From the NCBI RefSeq assembly GCF_049739465.1, contig NZ_JBMHHY010000001.1:248001-312000 (forward strand): a DNA stretch of 64,000 nt, given 5' to 3'. This document shows, in pieces, positions 49,880 through 58,717 of the stretch (position 1 is the first letter of the stretch; every line of letters begins with the position of its first letter). The position numbers were made by a program, and so were the translations under genes. The DNA comes from Embleya sp049739465 (lineage in GTDB: Bacteria; Actinomycetota; Actinomycetes; Streptomycetales; Streptomycetaceae). The notes under the pieces were generated by a model. It was not told the origin of the DNA. It saw only the letters and a program-made list of their open reading frames with translations, and ran no database searches.

Positions 49880-51268
49880 TCAGTCGTGGACGTGCAGCGG
49901 CTTGCCCGCCAAGGCGAGGTGGGCCTCGCCAAGCGCCTCGGACTGCGTCGGGTGCGGGTGGATGAGCTGGGCGACCTCGGCCGGCAGGGCCTCCCAGTTG
50001 TAGATCAGCTGGGCCTCCGAGGTCAGTTCGCCCATCCGGGCACCGACCATGTGGATGCCGACGACCGGGCCGTCCTTGACCGAGACGACCTTGACCTGGC
50101 CGGTCGTCTTGAGGATCTGGCTCTTGCCGTTGCCGCCGAGGCTGTAGCTGATCGAGGCGAGCTTGTCCGAGCCGTAACGCTCGACCGCCTGCGCCTCGGT
50201 GAGGCCGACCGAGGCCACCTCCGGGTCGCAGTAGGTCACGCGCGGCACGCCCGCGTAGTCGATCGGCACCGGGTTCAGCCCGGCGATCCGCTCGGCGACC
50301 AGAATGCCCTCGCCGAAACCGACGTGGGCAAGCTGGAGAGTGGGGATGAGGTCGCCCACGGCCGAGATCGTCGGCACGTTGGTGGCGCAGTACTCGTCGA
50401 CCAGGACGTAGCCGCGGTCCATCGCGACGCCGACCTCTTCGTACCCGAGGCCCGCCGAGACCGGGCCGCGACCGACGGCGACGAGCAGCAGCTCGGCGTC
50501 GATTTGCTTGCCGTTCTCCAGCGAGACCCGGACACCCGCGTCGGTGTACTCGACCCCGCTGAAGCGCGCGCCGAGTTCGAACTTGATGCCGCGCCGGCGG
50601 AACGCGCGCTCCAGGAGCTTGCTGCTCGCCTCGTCCTCCAGGGCGACCAGGTGCGGCAGCGCCTCGACGATGGTCACATCCACACCGAAGGACTTCCACG
50701 CGCTGGCGAACTCGACGCCGATCACGCCGCCGCCCAGGACCACCGCGGACTGCGGGACGCGGTCGAGCACGAGCGCGTGGTCGCTGTTGATCACCCGGTT
50801 GCCGTCGACCTCCAGGCCCGGCAGCGACTTGGGCACCGACCCGGTCGCGAGTACCACGTGTCGACCCTCGTAGCGCTGCCCGTTCACCTCGACCGCGGTC
50901 GGCGAGACGAGCTGCCCGGCGCCTTCGACGACGGTGATCTTGCGGCTGGCGATCAGTCCGGTCAGGCCCTTGAACAGACGCGAGACAACGCCGTCCTTGT
51001 AGGCGTGCACGGCGGCGATGTCGATGCCGTCGAAGGTCGACTTGACGCCGAACTGCTCGCTCTCGCGAGTCTGGTCCGCGACCTCGCCGGCGTGCAGCAG
51101 CGCCTTGGTCGGGATGCAGCCGTTGTGCAGACACGTGCCGCCGAGCTTGCCCTTTTCGATGAGGACGACCCGCATACCGAGTTCGGCCGCACGCAGGGCG
51201 CACGCATAGCCGCCGCTCCCGCCGCCGAGAATGACTACATCGAAAACGGCTCCGGCGTCGTTCGCCAC
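49880..51268 (-). CDS. lpdA: Dihydrolipoyl dehydrogenase (E3)
   Basis: A 462-residue flavoprotein that reoxidises dihydrolipoamide of 2-oxoacid dehydrogenase complexes, passing electrons to NAD. FAD motif G-G-G-S-G-G, the redox pair C46/C51 in G-G-T-C-L-H-N-G-C, NAD motif G-G-G-V-I-G-V-E-F near 180 and the C-terminal H-P-H-P-T-Q-S-E are all present. GTG 51268 has AGGAGG seven bases upstream. It is in an operon with sucB. Confidence 0.97.
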   Translation of the reverse strand: MANDAGAVFDVVILGGGSGGYACALRAAELGMRVVLIEKGKLGGTCLHNGCIPTKALLHAGEVADQTRESEQFGVKSTFDGIDIAAVHAYKDGVVSRLFKGLTGLIASRKITVVEGAGQLVSPTAVEVNGQRYEGRHVVLATGSVPKSLPGLEVDGNRVINSDHALVLDRVPQSAVVLGGGVIGVEFASAWKSFGVDVTIVEALPHLVALEDEASSKLLERAFRRRGIKFELGARFSGVEYTDAGVRVSLENGKQIDAELLLVAVGRGPVSAGLGYEEVGVAMDRGYVLVDEYCATNVPTISAVGDLIPTLQLAHVGFGEGILVAERIAGLNPVPIDYAGVPRVTYCDPEVASVGLTEAQAVERYGSDKLASISYSLGGNGKSQILKTTGQVKVVSVKDGPVVGIHMVGARMGELTSEAQLIYNWEALPAEVAQLIHPHPTQSEALGEAHLALAGKPLHVHD

Positions 51269-51514
51269 GTCACGTCCTCCTGTGATTGCGATGCCCTCCC
51301 GCGCGCGGCGGGTGGCACCCCCTTCTTGTGGAAGGTCTCAAGTGCCGGTACAACATCCTCCCACTTGTCGAGAGCGACCGAGCACTCCGCCCCGGTGTTG
51401 CCTGTCCCACAAGGACGGCGCCGAATCGGCGGATCCGGGGCACAACGTGCCCTTGCGACTCGTTGTCCCGACACGATCCGCAACTTCCGCGTGTCCGAGA
51501 GGAAGGAAATCCCC

Positions 51515-51838
51515 GTGGGGCTGTTCCGTCGCAAACGCGGTGCGGGCGCGACCGCGCCCGATCGTAAGGATGTCGCCGCCACCACCGCGCACCTGACCGA
51601 GTTCGCGCACAGCCGCAAGGGCGTGGAGGCGTATATCGAGCCGGTCACCACGTTGAGCGGGACGACGGTGGTGTTCATCGCGGACACCGGGGAGTGGACC
51701 CGACGGCGGGTCGCCGACCCCGGGGCCGCCCGCGCGCTCGCCCGCAAGCTGAGCATCCCGGTCTACGAGGCGGCCCTGGTGGGCTACCCCAAGCGGATGC
51801 GCGAGTGGACCCGGCGGCAATCCGGCGGCGGTTCCTGA
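51515..51838 (+). CDS. Small conserved hypothetical protein
   Basis: A 107-residue protein starting at GTG 51515, with AAGGA seven bases upstream. The basic N-terminus (M-G-L-F-R-R-K-R) is followed by a compact alpha/beta-looking region (E-A-Y-I-E-P-V-T-T, then T-V-V-F-I-A-D-T-G-E-W-T-R-R). It ends with K-R-M-R-E-W and a Gly/Ser tail. I recall similar small genes between lpdA and pepA in Streptomyces, but no function. It is divergent from lpdA and convergent with pepA across a hairpin. Confidence 0.75.
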   Translation: MGLFRRKRGAGATAPDRKDVAATTAHLTEFAHSRKGVEAYIEPVTTLSGTTVVFIADTGEWTRRRVADPGAARALARKLSIPVYEAALVGYPKRMREWTRRQSGGGS

Positions 51839-51900
51839 CCGTTCCGCCGCGGGATCGCCGCCGGGGGCGTGCGCGCCCCACATGTCGTCGGTCCGTCGGC

Positions 51901-51930
51901 CCGGCCGGGGCGCCTGCGTGCCCCGGCCGG
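51901..51930. terminator. Terminator between small gene and pepA
   Basis: A perfect 11-bp GC stem (51901-51911 with 51920-51930) and an 8-base loop between convergent genes. Confidence 0.72.
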
Positions 51931-51982
51931 ATCGGACCGGACCGAACCGGAATGGACCGGTGTCGGCTCGGCGAGCGCCGAA

Positions 51983-53491
51983 TCAGATCTTCTCGTCCGC
52001 GACGTCCTGGGCGATCCGGAGCAGCGAACGCACCGCCACGCCGGTGCCGCCCTTGGGCCGGTAGCCACCGGCCTCGCCCTCGTGGAACGCCGGACCGGCG
52101 ATGTCCAGGTGCGCCCACTTGACGCCGTCCGCGACGAACTCCTGGAGGAACAGGCCGGCGATCAGGCCGCCGCCCATCCGCGACGAACCCATGTTCTTCA
52201 GGTCCGCGATCGGCGAGTCCATCTGCTTGCGCATGTCGGCCGGCAGCGGCATCGGCCAGGACTGCTCGCCCGCGCGCGTCGCCGCGTCGTGCACGGCGTC
52301 GCGGAACGCGTCGTCGTTGGCCATGATCCCGTACATGTCGTTGCCCAGGGCGACCATCATCGCGCCGGTCAGCGTCGCGATGTCGATCAACATCTGCGGC
52401 TCTTCCTCGCACGCGCGGGTGATCGCGTCGGCGAGCACGAGGCGACCCTCGGCGTCGGTGTTGAGCACCTCGACCGTGCGCCCGCCGTACATCCGCAGCA
52501 CGTCGCCGGGCCGGGTCGCGGTGCCGGAGGGCATGTTCTCGGCCAGCGCGAGCCAGCCGGTCACGTTGACCTCCAGGCCGAGGCGGGCCGCCGCGGCGAC
52601 CGCGCCCAGGACGGCCGCCGCGCCGCCCATGTCCATCTTCATCGTCTCGTTGGCACCGGCCGGCTTGAGCGAGATGCCGCCCGAGTCGTAGGTGATGCCC
52701 TTGCCGACGAGCGCGATGGTGCGCTTGGCCTTGGGGTGCGTGTAGCCGAGCCGGACCAGGCGCGGCTTGCTGGCCGAGCCCTGACCGACGCCCAGGATGC
52801 CGCCGAAGCCGCCCTTGGCGAGCGCCTTGTCGTCGAGCACCTCGACCTTGAAGCCGGCGTTCTTCCCGGTGTCCACCGCGATCGCGGCGAAGTCCTTCGG
52901 GTTCAGGTCGTTCGGCGGGGTGTTGACCAGGTCGCGCGCCTGGTTGACGCTCTGCGCGGTGATCGCGGCCCGCTCGACGGCGGCCTTGGCGGCCTTGTCG
53001 CGGCCCTTGATGCCCAGCAGTACGACGTCCTTGACCGCGTCCTTGCGGCCCTCGCGCGACTTCTCCCGGTAGGTCTCGAACGAGTACGCGCCGAGCAGCA
53101 CGCCCTCCCCGAACGCGCCGACCGCCTCCGCACCGGCGAGCGGCAGGGCCACGCCGGCCTTTTTCACGCCCGCCAGGGCGCGGGCCACGGTGCCGCCGGC
53201 GCGCCGCAGCGTCTCGTGCGCGAAGCCGTCGGCGGGCTGCTCGCCCAGGCCGACGACCAGCACGAGCGGGGCCTTGGCCGCGCCGAAGGTCGGCACGCGG
53301 TGTAGTTCGCCCTCGGCGCCGGTGGCGTCGAGCGCGGACAGGGTGTCGGTGAGCCGGCCGTCGAACGCCGCGGCGATGGATTCGCTGCCTGCGGCGAGGA
53401 CGGCGCCGTCCTCGCCCTTGACGGCGCCGATCACGAGCACGTCGGCGCGCAGGGAAAGGGCCGCGGTGGAGCCGATACTCAGTGTGGTCAC
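51983..53491 (-). CDS. pepA: Leucyl aminopeptidase PepA (M17)
   Basis: A 502-residue cytosolic metallopeptidase releasing N-terminal residues from peptides. Metal and catalytic motifs are clear: V-G-K-G-I-T-Y-D-S-G-G near 260 and the signature N-T-D-A-E-G-R-L near 340. GTG 53491, with AGGA five bases upstream, gives a start like that of the Streptomyces orthologue; ATG 53509 is the alternative. Some PepA proteins also bind DNA, which cannot be judged here. It is followed on the same strand by no gene; cobS lies upstream. Confidence 0.95.
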   Translation of the reverse strand: MTTLSIGSTAALSLRADVLVIGAVKGEDGAVLAAGSESIAAAFDGRLTDTLSALDATGAEGELHRVPTFGAAKAPLVLVVGLGEQPADGFAHETLRRAGGTVARALAGVKKAGVALPLAGAEAVGAFGEGVLLGAYSFETYREKSREGRKDAVKDVVLLGIKGRDKAAKAAVERAAITAQSVNQARDLVNTPPNDLNPKDFAAIAVDTGKNAGFKVEVLDDKALAKGGFGGILGVGQGSASKPRLVRLGYTHPKAKRTIALVGKGITYDSGGISLKPAGANETMKMDMGGAAAVLGAVAAAARLGLEVNVTGWLALAENMPSGTATRPGDVLRMYGGRTVEVLNTDAEGRLVLADAITRACEEEPQMLIDIATLTGAMMVALGNDMYGIMANDDAFRDAVHDAATRAGEQSWPMPLPADMRKQMDSPIADLKNMGSSRMGGGLIAGLFLQEFVADGVKWAHLDIAGPAFHEGEAGGYRPKGGTGVAVRSLLRIAQDVADEKI

Positions 53492-53648
53492 GAGTGTCCT
53501 GTCTCTCATCTCTCGAGGGTGCCGAGTGCCCGCACGATCGGTGGGGCACCGACGCGGCGATCCCTGCCGGGGACGCCGCGCCGAGCGGTGACGAGCCGTA
53601 TGGAAGATACGTTCGCCGCCAGCATTTCACGCCTTCCCGGCAAGCGTC

Positions 53649-54431
53649 TCAGCCAGTGGACACGACCACCAGGACGACGCACCCGGTGGTCTCCACGACG
53701 GCGCCCAGCACATCGCCGGTGATGCCGCCGAATCGGCGGGTGGTATGCCGCAACAGCAGGGCGCCGGCGGCCAGTCCGGCGAGTGCCGCGCCGAGGGCGC
53801 GCGCGCCCTCGGCGGGGCCCTGGACGACCCCGTACAGCGCGGCCGCGGCGAGCAGGAGCAGGGACCACGCGAGGAGTACGCCGCGCCCGACGGTGCCCGC
53901 GACCAACGCGCCGAGGCCGTCCGGGCGCGCGGACGGTACGCCCGGGCGGCACGCGATGGACAGCGCGGCCCGGCCGGTCACCGCCGCGAACACCAGTGCG
54001 GCGGCGGCCGATCCGCTGCCCTGGTGTTGCAGCCGAAGGAGCGCGCCGGTCTCGATCAGTACCAGGAACAGCAGGCTCAGCACGCCGAACGGGCCGATGT
54101 CGGATGCCTTCATGATCCGCAGCGCGTCCGGTGCGGGCTTGGCCGAGCCGAGGCCGTCGGCGGTGTCGGCCAGGCCGTCCAGGTGCAGGCCGCGGGTGAG
54201 CAGCGCCAGGGTGGCGACCGCGAGGGCGGCGGCGGTGAGCGCGCCGGTGCCGGACCACGCGGCGAGGGCGAGTACGCCGCCGGCCAGGCCGCCCAGGACC
54301 AGGCCGACCAGGGGCGCGCAGGCCATCGCCCGGCCGGCCACCGGGCGGTCCACCCGGTCGACCCGGACCGGGATCACCGACAGGATGCCGAAGGCCAGGC
54401 GCAGGCCGGCCGAGGTGGTGCCGTTGCTCAC
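53649..54431 (-). CDS. cobS: Adenosylcobinamide-GDP ribazoletransferase CobS
   Basis: A 260-residue membrane enzyme joining adenosylcobinamide-GDP to alpha-ribazole (phosphate) in the last steps of cobalamin synthesis. The family signature L-H-L-D-G-L-A-D-T-A-D-G lies near 88, amid about six or seven membrane helices. The GTG start at 54431 overlaps the cobT stop by four bases, so translation is coupled. It forms a cobU-cobT-cobS minus-strand block with the two genes upstream. Confidence 0.93.
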   Translation of the reverse strand: MSNGTTSAGLRLAFGILSVIPVRVDRVDRPVAGRAMACAPLVGLVLGGLAGGVLALAAWSGTGALTAAALAVATLALLTRGLHLDGLADTADGLGSAKPAPDALRIMKASDIGPFGVLSLLFLVLIETGALLRLQHQGSGSAAAALVFAAVTGRAALSIACRPGVPSARPDGLGALVAGTVGRGVLLAWSLLLLAAAALYGVVQGPAEGARALGAALAGLAAGALLLRHTTRRFGGITGDVLGAVVETTGCVVLVVVSTG

Positions 54432-55474
54432 GGGGTGGGGTGCACCCGGGCCACCAGGTCGACCGCCGCGCGCAGTACGGGCAGGGCGAGCAGCGCGCCG
54501 AGGCCCTCGCCGCCGCGGACCCGGTAGTCGAGGACCGGCTCCAGGGCGAGTCGGTCCAGCGACTTGACGTGGCCCGGCTCGGGGGTGACGTGGCCGGCCA
54601 GCCACCAGTCGGGGGCGCGGTAGGAGATCCGCTGGGCGACCAGGGCGGCGGCCGCGGTGGACACGTCGTCGAGCAGCACCGGGGTCCGGCGGATCGAACA
54701 CCGGAGCAGGAAGCCGGTCATCGCCGCGAAGTCGGCGCCGCCGGAGACGCCGAGCAGGCGCATCGGGTCGCCCAGTACGGGGCGGGCCCGGCGCAGCGAG
54801 TCGCGAATCGCGGCGCACTTGCGGATCCAGGTCGCGTCGTCGATGCCGGAGCCGCGGCCGATCACCGCGGCCGCGTCCATGCCGGTCAGCGCGCCGATCA
54901 GGACCGCGGCCGGGGTGGTGGCGGCGGCGCCCACGGAGCCGAGCAGCAGGACGTCGGCGCCCGAGTCGATCTCGGCGTCGGCGGTGTCCATGCCGACCTG
55001 GAAGGCCCGTTCGGCCTCGCCGGGGGCGAGTGCGTCGGCGGTGTCGATCGCCGCGGACGCGCGGCGGATCCGGTCCCGGGAGACGTGCTCGGGGAACGCG
55101 TCGGGCTCGGCGTCGACGGCGATGTCGACGATCCGGATCGGCGCGTCCAGGGCGGCGGCGAAGGTGGCCGTGGGCGAACCGCCGTCGAGGGTGGCCCGCA
55201 CCTCGCGCGCGGTCCAGCCGGCGTGCCGGACCGACACGTCGTGCGCGGCGATGCCGTGGTCGGCGGCGAACAGCACGACGCGGGGGGCGGCGATGGGGGC
55301 GATGGTGCCGGCCTTGCCGCCCTGGGTGGACGCGAACCAGATCGCGAGGTCTTCGAGTCGGCCGTAGCTGTTCGGCGCGCCGGTCAGGGCGCCGAGGTGT
55401 TCGCGCACGCGGCCGCGGGCGTCGTCGTCGGGGCGCTCCACCTGGGCGGCGAGGGAGTCGAGGTCGATGGTCAC
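54428..55474 (-). CDS. cobT: Nicotinate-nucleotide-dimethylbenzimidazole phosphoribosyltransferase
   Basis: A 348-residue enzyme activating the lower ligand of cobalamin as alpha-ribazole phosphate. Motifs include F-A-A-D-H-G near 95, E-A-E-R-A-F, and the C-terminal R-x-G-E-G-L-G-A-L-L-A-L with the catalytic Glu. GTG 55474 is chosen: TACGCT (55481-55486) ends six bases upstream, suggesting a leaderless transcript starting after the repeat array, so cobT-cobS may have their own promoter. The stop overlaps cobS. Confidence 0.94.
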   Translation of the reverse strand: MTIDLDSLAAQVERPDDDARGRVREHLGALTGAPNSYGRLEDLAIWFASTQGGKAGTIAPIAAPRVVLFAADHGIAAHDVSVRHAGWTAREVRATLDGGSPTATFAAALDAPIRIVDIAVDAEPDAFPEHVSRDRIRRASAAIDTADALAPGEAERAFQVGMDTADAEIDSGADVLLLGSVGAAATTPAAVLIGALTGMDAAAVIGRGSGIDDATWIRKCAAIRDSLRRARPVLGDPMRLLGVSGGADFAAMTGFLLRCSIRRTPVLLDDVSTAAAALVAQRISYRAPDWWLAGHVTPEPGHVKSLDRLALEPVLDYRVRGGEGLGALLALPVLRAAVDLVARVHPTP

Positions 55475-55948
55475 CGGGTCAGCGTACGACTTGCGCCTGC
55501 GGTCGCGTCTCGGCCCGCTCGGCCGGTGTGTGCCCGCCCGCTCCACCCGTTGCCTTCGGCGACGAGGGCTGCGGATTTACTGCGGCGGGGTGGGTCCACC
55601 CGGGGCCCTGCGGGCTGGTTCGGCGGGGCGGCGGATGTGGATCGGGGCTGTCGGTTTGTTGCGGTGAGGTGGGTCCGCCGGGGGCCCGGTGGGCTGGTTC
55701 GATGGGGTGGCGGATGCGGGCCGGGGCTGCGGGTTTGTTGCGGTGAGGTGGGTCCGCCGGGGGCCCGGTGGGCTGGTTCGGCGGGGCGGCGGATGCGGGC
55801 CGGGCTGCGCGTTTACCGCGGCGGGATGGATCCACCGGGGCCCAGCGGGCCGGTTCGGCGGGGCGGCAAATGCGGGCCGGGGCTGCGGGTTTACCGCGGT
55901 GGGTCCACCCATCGGGGTCACCCGGGTCGGTCTCGGGTGCGCTTCCGG
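55475..55948. other. Intergenic region between cobU and cobT
   Basis: 474 bases almost filled by a tandem repeat array (55576-55909). The right end adjoins the cobU stop and the left end holds the likely cobT -10 hexamer. Open frames here are Pro/Arg-rich; the 78-79 bp period is mostly not a multiple of three, so coding is unlikely. Confidence 0.6.
55576..55909. repeat. 78-79 bp tandem repeat array between cobU and cobT
   Basis: Units begin at 55576, 55655, 55734, 55812 and a partial one at 55890. Units two and three are nearly identical; the first and fourth have diverged. Each unit keeps a GGCCC-n3-GGGCY mini-hairpin with a changing loop. It separates cobU from cobT. Confidence 0.9.
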
Positions 55949-57262
55949 TCAGCCGGCTGCGTGCCTGGCCTTTCGGGGGAGGGATTTGAGGGTCAGCGCC
56001 TGGGCGGCCACCACCAGGAGGACCTCGTCGGATTCGCCGGCGATCCTGGCGTTCAGCAGGCCCAGTTCGTCGCGGAAGCGGCGGCCGCTGGGGGTCGGGG
56101 GGACCACGCCGCTGCCCACCTCGTTGCTGACCGCGACCACCGGGACGCGGCAGGAGCGCCAGGCGCCGGCCAGAGTGGTGATCTCGGCGCGGACCGCCGC
56201 CCGGGCGCCGGCCGTCCAGCGGGCGTCGTCCCAGGCGTCGTGCGCGTCCATCACCGAGGTCAGCCACAACGACAGGCAGTCCACGAGCAGGGGTTGCCGC
56301 GCCTCGGCGAGCAGGCCGGTCAGGTCGGTCGTCTCGATCGTGGTCCAGGTGTCGGGGCGGCGGTCGCGATGCAGGGTGATGCGTTCGGCCCATTCGGCGT
56401 CGCCCTCGCGGGTGCCGCCGGTGGCCACGTAGAGCACGTCCGGGCAGGCCGCCAGGCGCCGTTCGGCCTCCGCCGACTTGCCCGAGCGGGCGCCGCCGAG
56501 GATCAGTGTGCGGTGCGGGCGCGGGGCCGGCGAGGGATCCGCGCCGACCCGGACCAGGCCGCCGTCCGGGACCGCCCGAGCCCCCCACGCGGCGAGCCGG
56601 CGATGCAACTCCTCGCCGGGCGGCGACTCGTGCGACAGGTGGATCGCCAGCACGTCGGTGTCCTCGGTGACCGCACCGTCCCGGCGCAGCGTGGCCAGCC
56701 GCTCCGGCCAGGACACCACGTCCAGGAGCACCACGTCGTAGTGCCCGCCCTCGCGCGTCCAGGCCCGGGTCGCCTCGGTCTCCGGCGGCAGCGTCGAGGG
56801 CGGCGCGTACAACAACCGGGTGCCGTCGGCGCCGGTCACCTCGTACGCGACCCGCCCGGGTGTCCCCCCGGGAAGCACCCGTATTCGATGGCCGTCCAGC
56901 TCGAAAACGTCGCCCTCGGCCACCCGTCGCCAACTCGGCCCGCCCGCCGCCGGCGCCGGCAGCCCGCCCGGCGGCCCGCCCGGCGCGACCACCTCGGCCA
57001 GCCCCGCGGCCGGCAGCCAGGCCAGCGGCGCGGACTCGGCCGGCCCGCTCAGCAGCAGTCGCCGCACCCCGGTGAGCGGGTGCCCGGCCCGGGCCGCCGC
57101 GTGCGCCGGTTCCGGGCCGCAGTCGAGCAGCAGCGTGCCGTCGAGCAGCACGCACGCGGGACCGCGCACCGCCGGACCGGTGCATCCCAGACAGGAGGCA
57201 CAGGTGCAGAACGGCTGGGGCCAGCCCCGGGGACCGGCCGTGCCGAGCAGCGTCAGCTCCAT
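55949..57262 (-). CDS. cobU: Metallo-beta-lactamase-like/CobU fusion protein
   Basis: A 437-residue fusion. Residues about 255-437 are the bifunctional adenosylcobinamide kinase/guanylyltransferase CobU, with P-loop G-G-A-R-S-G-K-S and the guanylylated His in L-H-R-D-R-R-P. Residues 1-245 resemble an MBL-fold domain with an N-terminal Cys cluster (F-C-T-C-A-S-C-L-G-C), but the H-x-H-x-D-H metal motif is replaced by L-S-G-P-A-E, so zinc hydrolase activity is doubtful. Similar fusions occur in Streptomyces, from memory. AGGAG lies 13 bases before the ATG. It heads the cobU-cobT-cobS block. Confidence 0.9.
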   Translation of the reverse strand: MELTLLGTAGPRGWPQPFCTCASCLGCTGPAVRGPACVLLDGTLLLDCGPEPAHAAARAGHPLTGVRRLLLSGPAESAPLAWLPAAGLAEVVAPGGPPGGLPAPAAGGPSWRRVAEGDVFELDGHRIRVLPGGTPGRVAYEVTGADGTRLLYAPPSTLPPETEATRAWTREGGHYDVVLLDVVSWPERLATLRRDGAVTEDTDVLAIHLSHESPPGEELHRRLAAWGARAVPDGGLVRVGADPSPAPRPHRTLILGGARSGKSAEAERRLAACPDVLYVATGGTREGDAEWAERITLHRDRRPDTWTTIETTDLTGLLAEARQPLLVDCLSLWLTSVMDAHDAWDDARWTAGARAAVRAEITTLAGAWRSCRVPVVAVSNEVGSGVVPPTPSGRRFRDELGLLNARIAGESDEVLLVVAAQALTLKSLPRKARHAAG

Positions 57263-57304
57263 GGGTGTCGTCGTGCTCCTGGCTATGAGGTGGGTGGCCT
57301 TGAT

Positions 57305-57328
57305 CTACTGTGCAACATCTACCGTGCA
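57305..57328. repeat. Direct repeat in cobU divergent region
   Basis: CTACYGTGCA occurs at 57305-57314 and 57319-57328, 14 bases apart start to start, between divergent cobU and the small gene. It could be a regulator half-site pair. Evidence is limited to the repeat. Confidence 0.35.
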
Positions 57329-57369
57329 GGTCTTTTGCCGGTCCGAGATCCCGAGGTGAGGAGCCCGAC

Positions 57370-57576
57370 ATGTCGTGGGTGTGGCGGTACGAGGACGCGG
57401 ACGGTGCCTCGGTCGAGGGACCGCAGACGGAGGACTTCACGAACCAGTCGGACGCCGAGAGTTGGCTCGGCGAGACCTGGAAGGACCTGCTCGCGGCCGG
57501 CATCGAGCAGGTGAGCCTGCTCGAGGACGACGTCGTGGTCTACGAGCACATGAGCCTGCGCGCCGCCGAGGGCTGA
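57370..57576 (+). CDS. Small acidic conserved protein
   Basis: A 68-residue acidic protein (S-W-V-W-R-Y-E-D start, repeated D/E and a central W-L-G-E-T-W-K-D-L). Length and composition resemble small actinobacterial proteins of unknown function. GAGGAG lies six bases before the ATG. A strong terminator follows. No membrane segment or catalytic motif is visible. Confidence 0.82.
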   Translation: MSWVWRYEDADGASVEGPQTEDFTNQSDAESWLGETWKDLLAAGIEQVSLLEDDVVVYEHMSLRAAEG

Positions 57577-57592
57577 GTCCGGGCCGAACACG

Positions 57593-57624
57593 CGAGGGGG
57601 CGCGGCCTCGGCCGCGCCCCCTCG
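57593..57624. terminator. Terminator, small gene and aldo/keto reductase
   Basis: A perfect 14-bp stem (57593-57606 with 57611-57624) and tetraloop CTCG between convergent genes. Confidence 0.88.
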
Positions 57625-57634
57625 TGCTCTCGGG

Positions 57635-58633
57635 CTACGGGCGCGTCGCCGGGCTCAGGGTGAGCGCCGGGTCGCGGGTGACCACCGGGTCCAGGATCAC
57701 GTCGATCCTGGTGAGCAGGCCCTCGTCCAGCTTGACGCCGGCCGCCTTGACGTTCTCGCGCACCTGCTCCGGTCGGGACGCACCGATGATCGCGGCCGAC
57801 ACGTTCGGGTTCTGCAGCACCCAGGCGACCGCGAGTTGGGCGAGCGAGAGCCCGGCCTCGTCGGCCAGCGGGCGCAACTGCTGTACCCGGGTGAGCACAT
57901 CGTCGGTGAGCATCCGGGAGACGAAGTCCTGGCCGCCCTTGTCGTCGGTGGCGCGCGACCCGGCCGGCGGCGGCTGCCCCGGCAGGTACTTGCCGGTGAG
58001 CACGCCCTGCGCGATCGGCGACCAGACGATCTGGCCGAGCCCGAGCTCCGCCGAGGTCGGCACCACCTCGGCCTCGATCACCCGCCAGAGCATCGAGTAC
58101 TGCGGCTGGTTGGAGATCAGCGGTACCCGCAGCTCGCGGGCCAGTTCGGCGCCGGCGCGGATCTGCTCGGCGGTCCACTCGGACACGCCGATGTAGAGCG
58201 CCTTGCCCGCGCGGACCACGTCGGCGAACGCCGACATGGTCTCTTCCAGCGGAGTTTCGTAGTCGAACCGGTGGGCCTGGTAGAGGTCCACGTAATCGGT
58301 GCCGAGCCGGCTCAGCGAACCGTCGAGCGATTCGATGATGTGCTTGCGCGACAGGCCCCGGTCGTTGCGACCGGGGCCGGTGGGCCAGTAGAGCTTGGTG
58401 AAGATCTCCAGGCCCTCGCGGCGTTCACCCCTGAGCGCGCGTCCGAGTACCGACTCCGCGCGCGTCTCCGCGTACACGTCGGCGGTGTCGAACGTGGTGA
58501 TCCCGCAGTCGAGCGCCGCCCGTACACACGCGAGCGCGGCGTCCTCTTCCACCTGGGAACCGTGCGTGAGCCAGTTGCCGTAGGCGATCTCGCTGATCAC
58601 GAGGCCGCTGCGGCCGAGGTGTCGGAAGTCCAT
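57635..58633 (-). CDS. Aldo/keto reductase (Kv-beta-like)
   Basis: A 332-residue NADPH-dependent oxidoreductase. The catalytic tetrad can be placed: D-T-A-D-V-Y (Asp and Tyr), F-T-K-L-Y (Lys) and Y-Q-A-H-R (His). The sequence L-G-R-S-G-L-V-I-S at the N-terminus and the C-terminal I-I-G-A-S-R-P-E-Q-V are typical of the YghZ/Kv-beta group. The physiological substrate is unknown. TAGGGT (58640-58645) ends six bases before the ATG, so a leaderless transcript is likely. Confidence 0.92.
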   Translation of the reverse strand: MDFRHLGRSGLVISEIAYGNWLTHGSQVEEDAALACVRAALDCGITTFDTADVYAETRAESVLGRALRGERREGLEIFTKLYWPTGPGRNDRGLSRKHIIESLDGSLSRLGTDYVDLYQAHRFDYETPLEETMSAFADVVRAGKALYIGVSEWTAEQIRAGAELARELRVPLISNQPQYSMLWRVIEAEVVPTSAELGLGQIVWSPIAQGVLTGKYLPGQPPPAGSRATDDKGGQDFVSRMLTDDVLTRVQQLRPLADEAGLSLAQLAVAWVLQNPNVSAAIIGASRPEQVRENVKAAGVKLDEGLLTRIDVILDPVVTRDPALTLSPATRP

Positions 58634-58717
58634 GTGAACACCCTATGTCGGGCACCCGCGCCGATCGGCCGCAGCACCGCCACGGTTGCCGACCGAGCCG
58701 AGCGCGACCCCGGCCCC

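Noticed and set aside
55576..55909. Tandem array considered as a CRISPR locus
   Set aside because: Units are contiguous with no unique spacers of constant size, and no cas genes are nearby.
57263..57369. Cobalamin riboswitch upstream of cobU
   Set aside because: The 107-base gap is too short for the usual 200-base element and I see no B12-box sequence.
55479..57503. Long minus-strand frame covering the cob repeat array
   Set aside because: The array period is mostly not a multiple of three and the peptide is Pro/Arg low complexity; CobU uses another frame with clear motifs.
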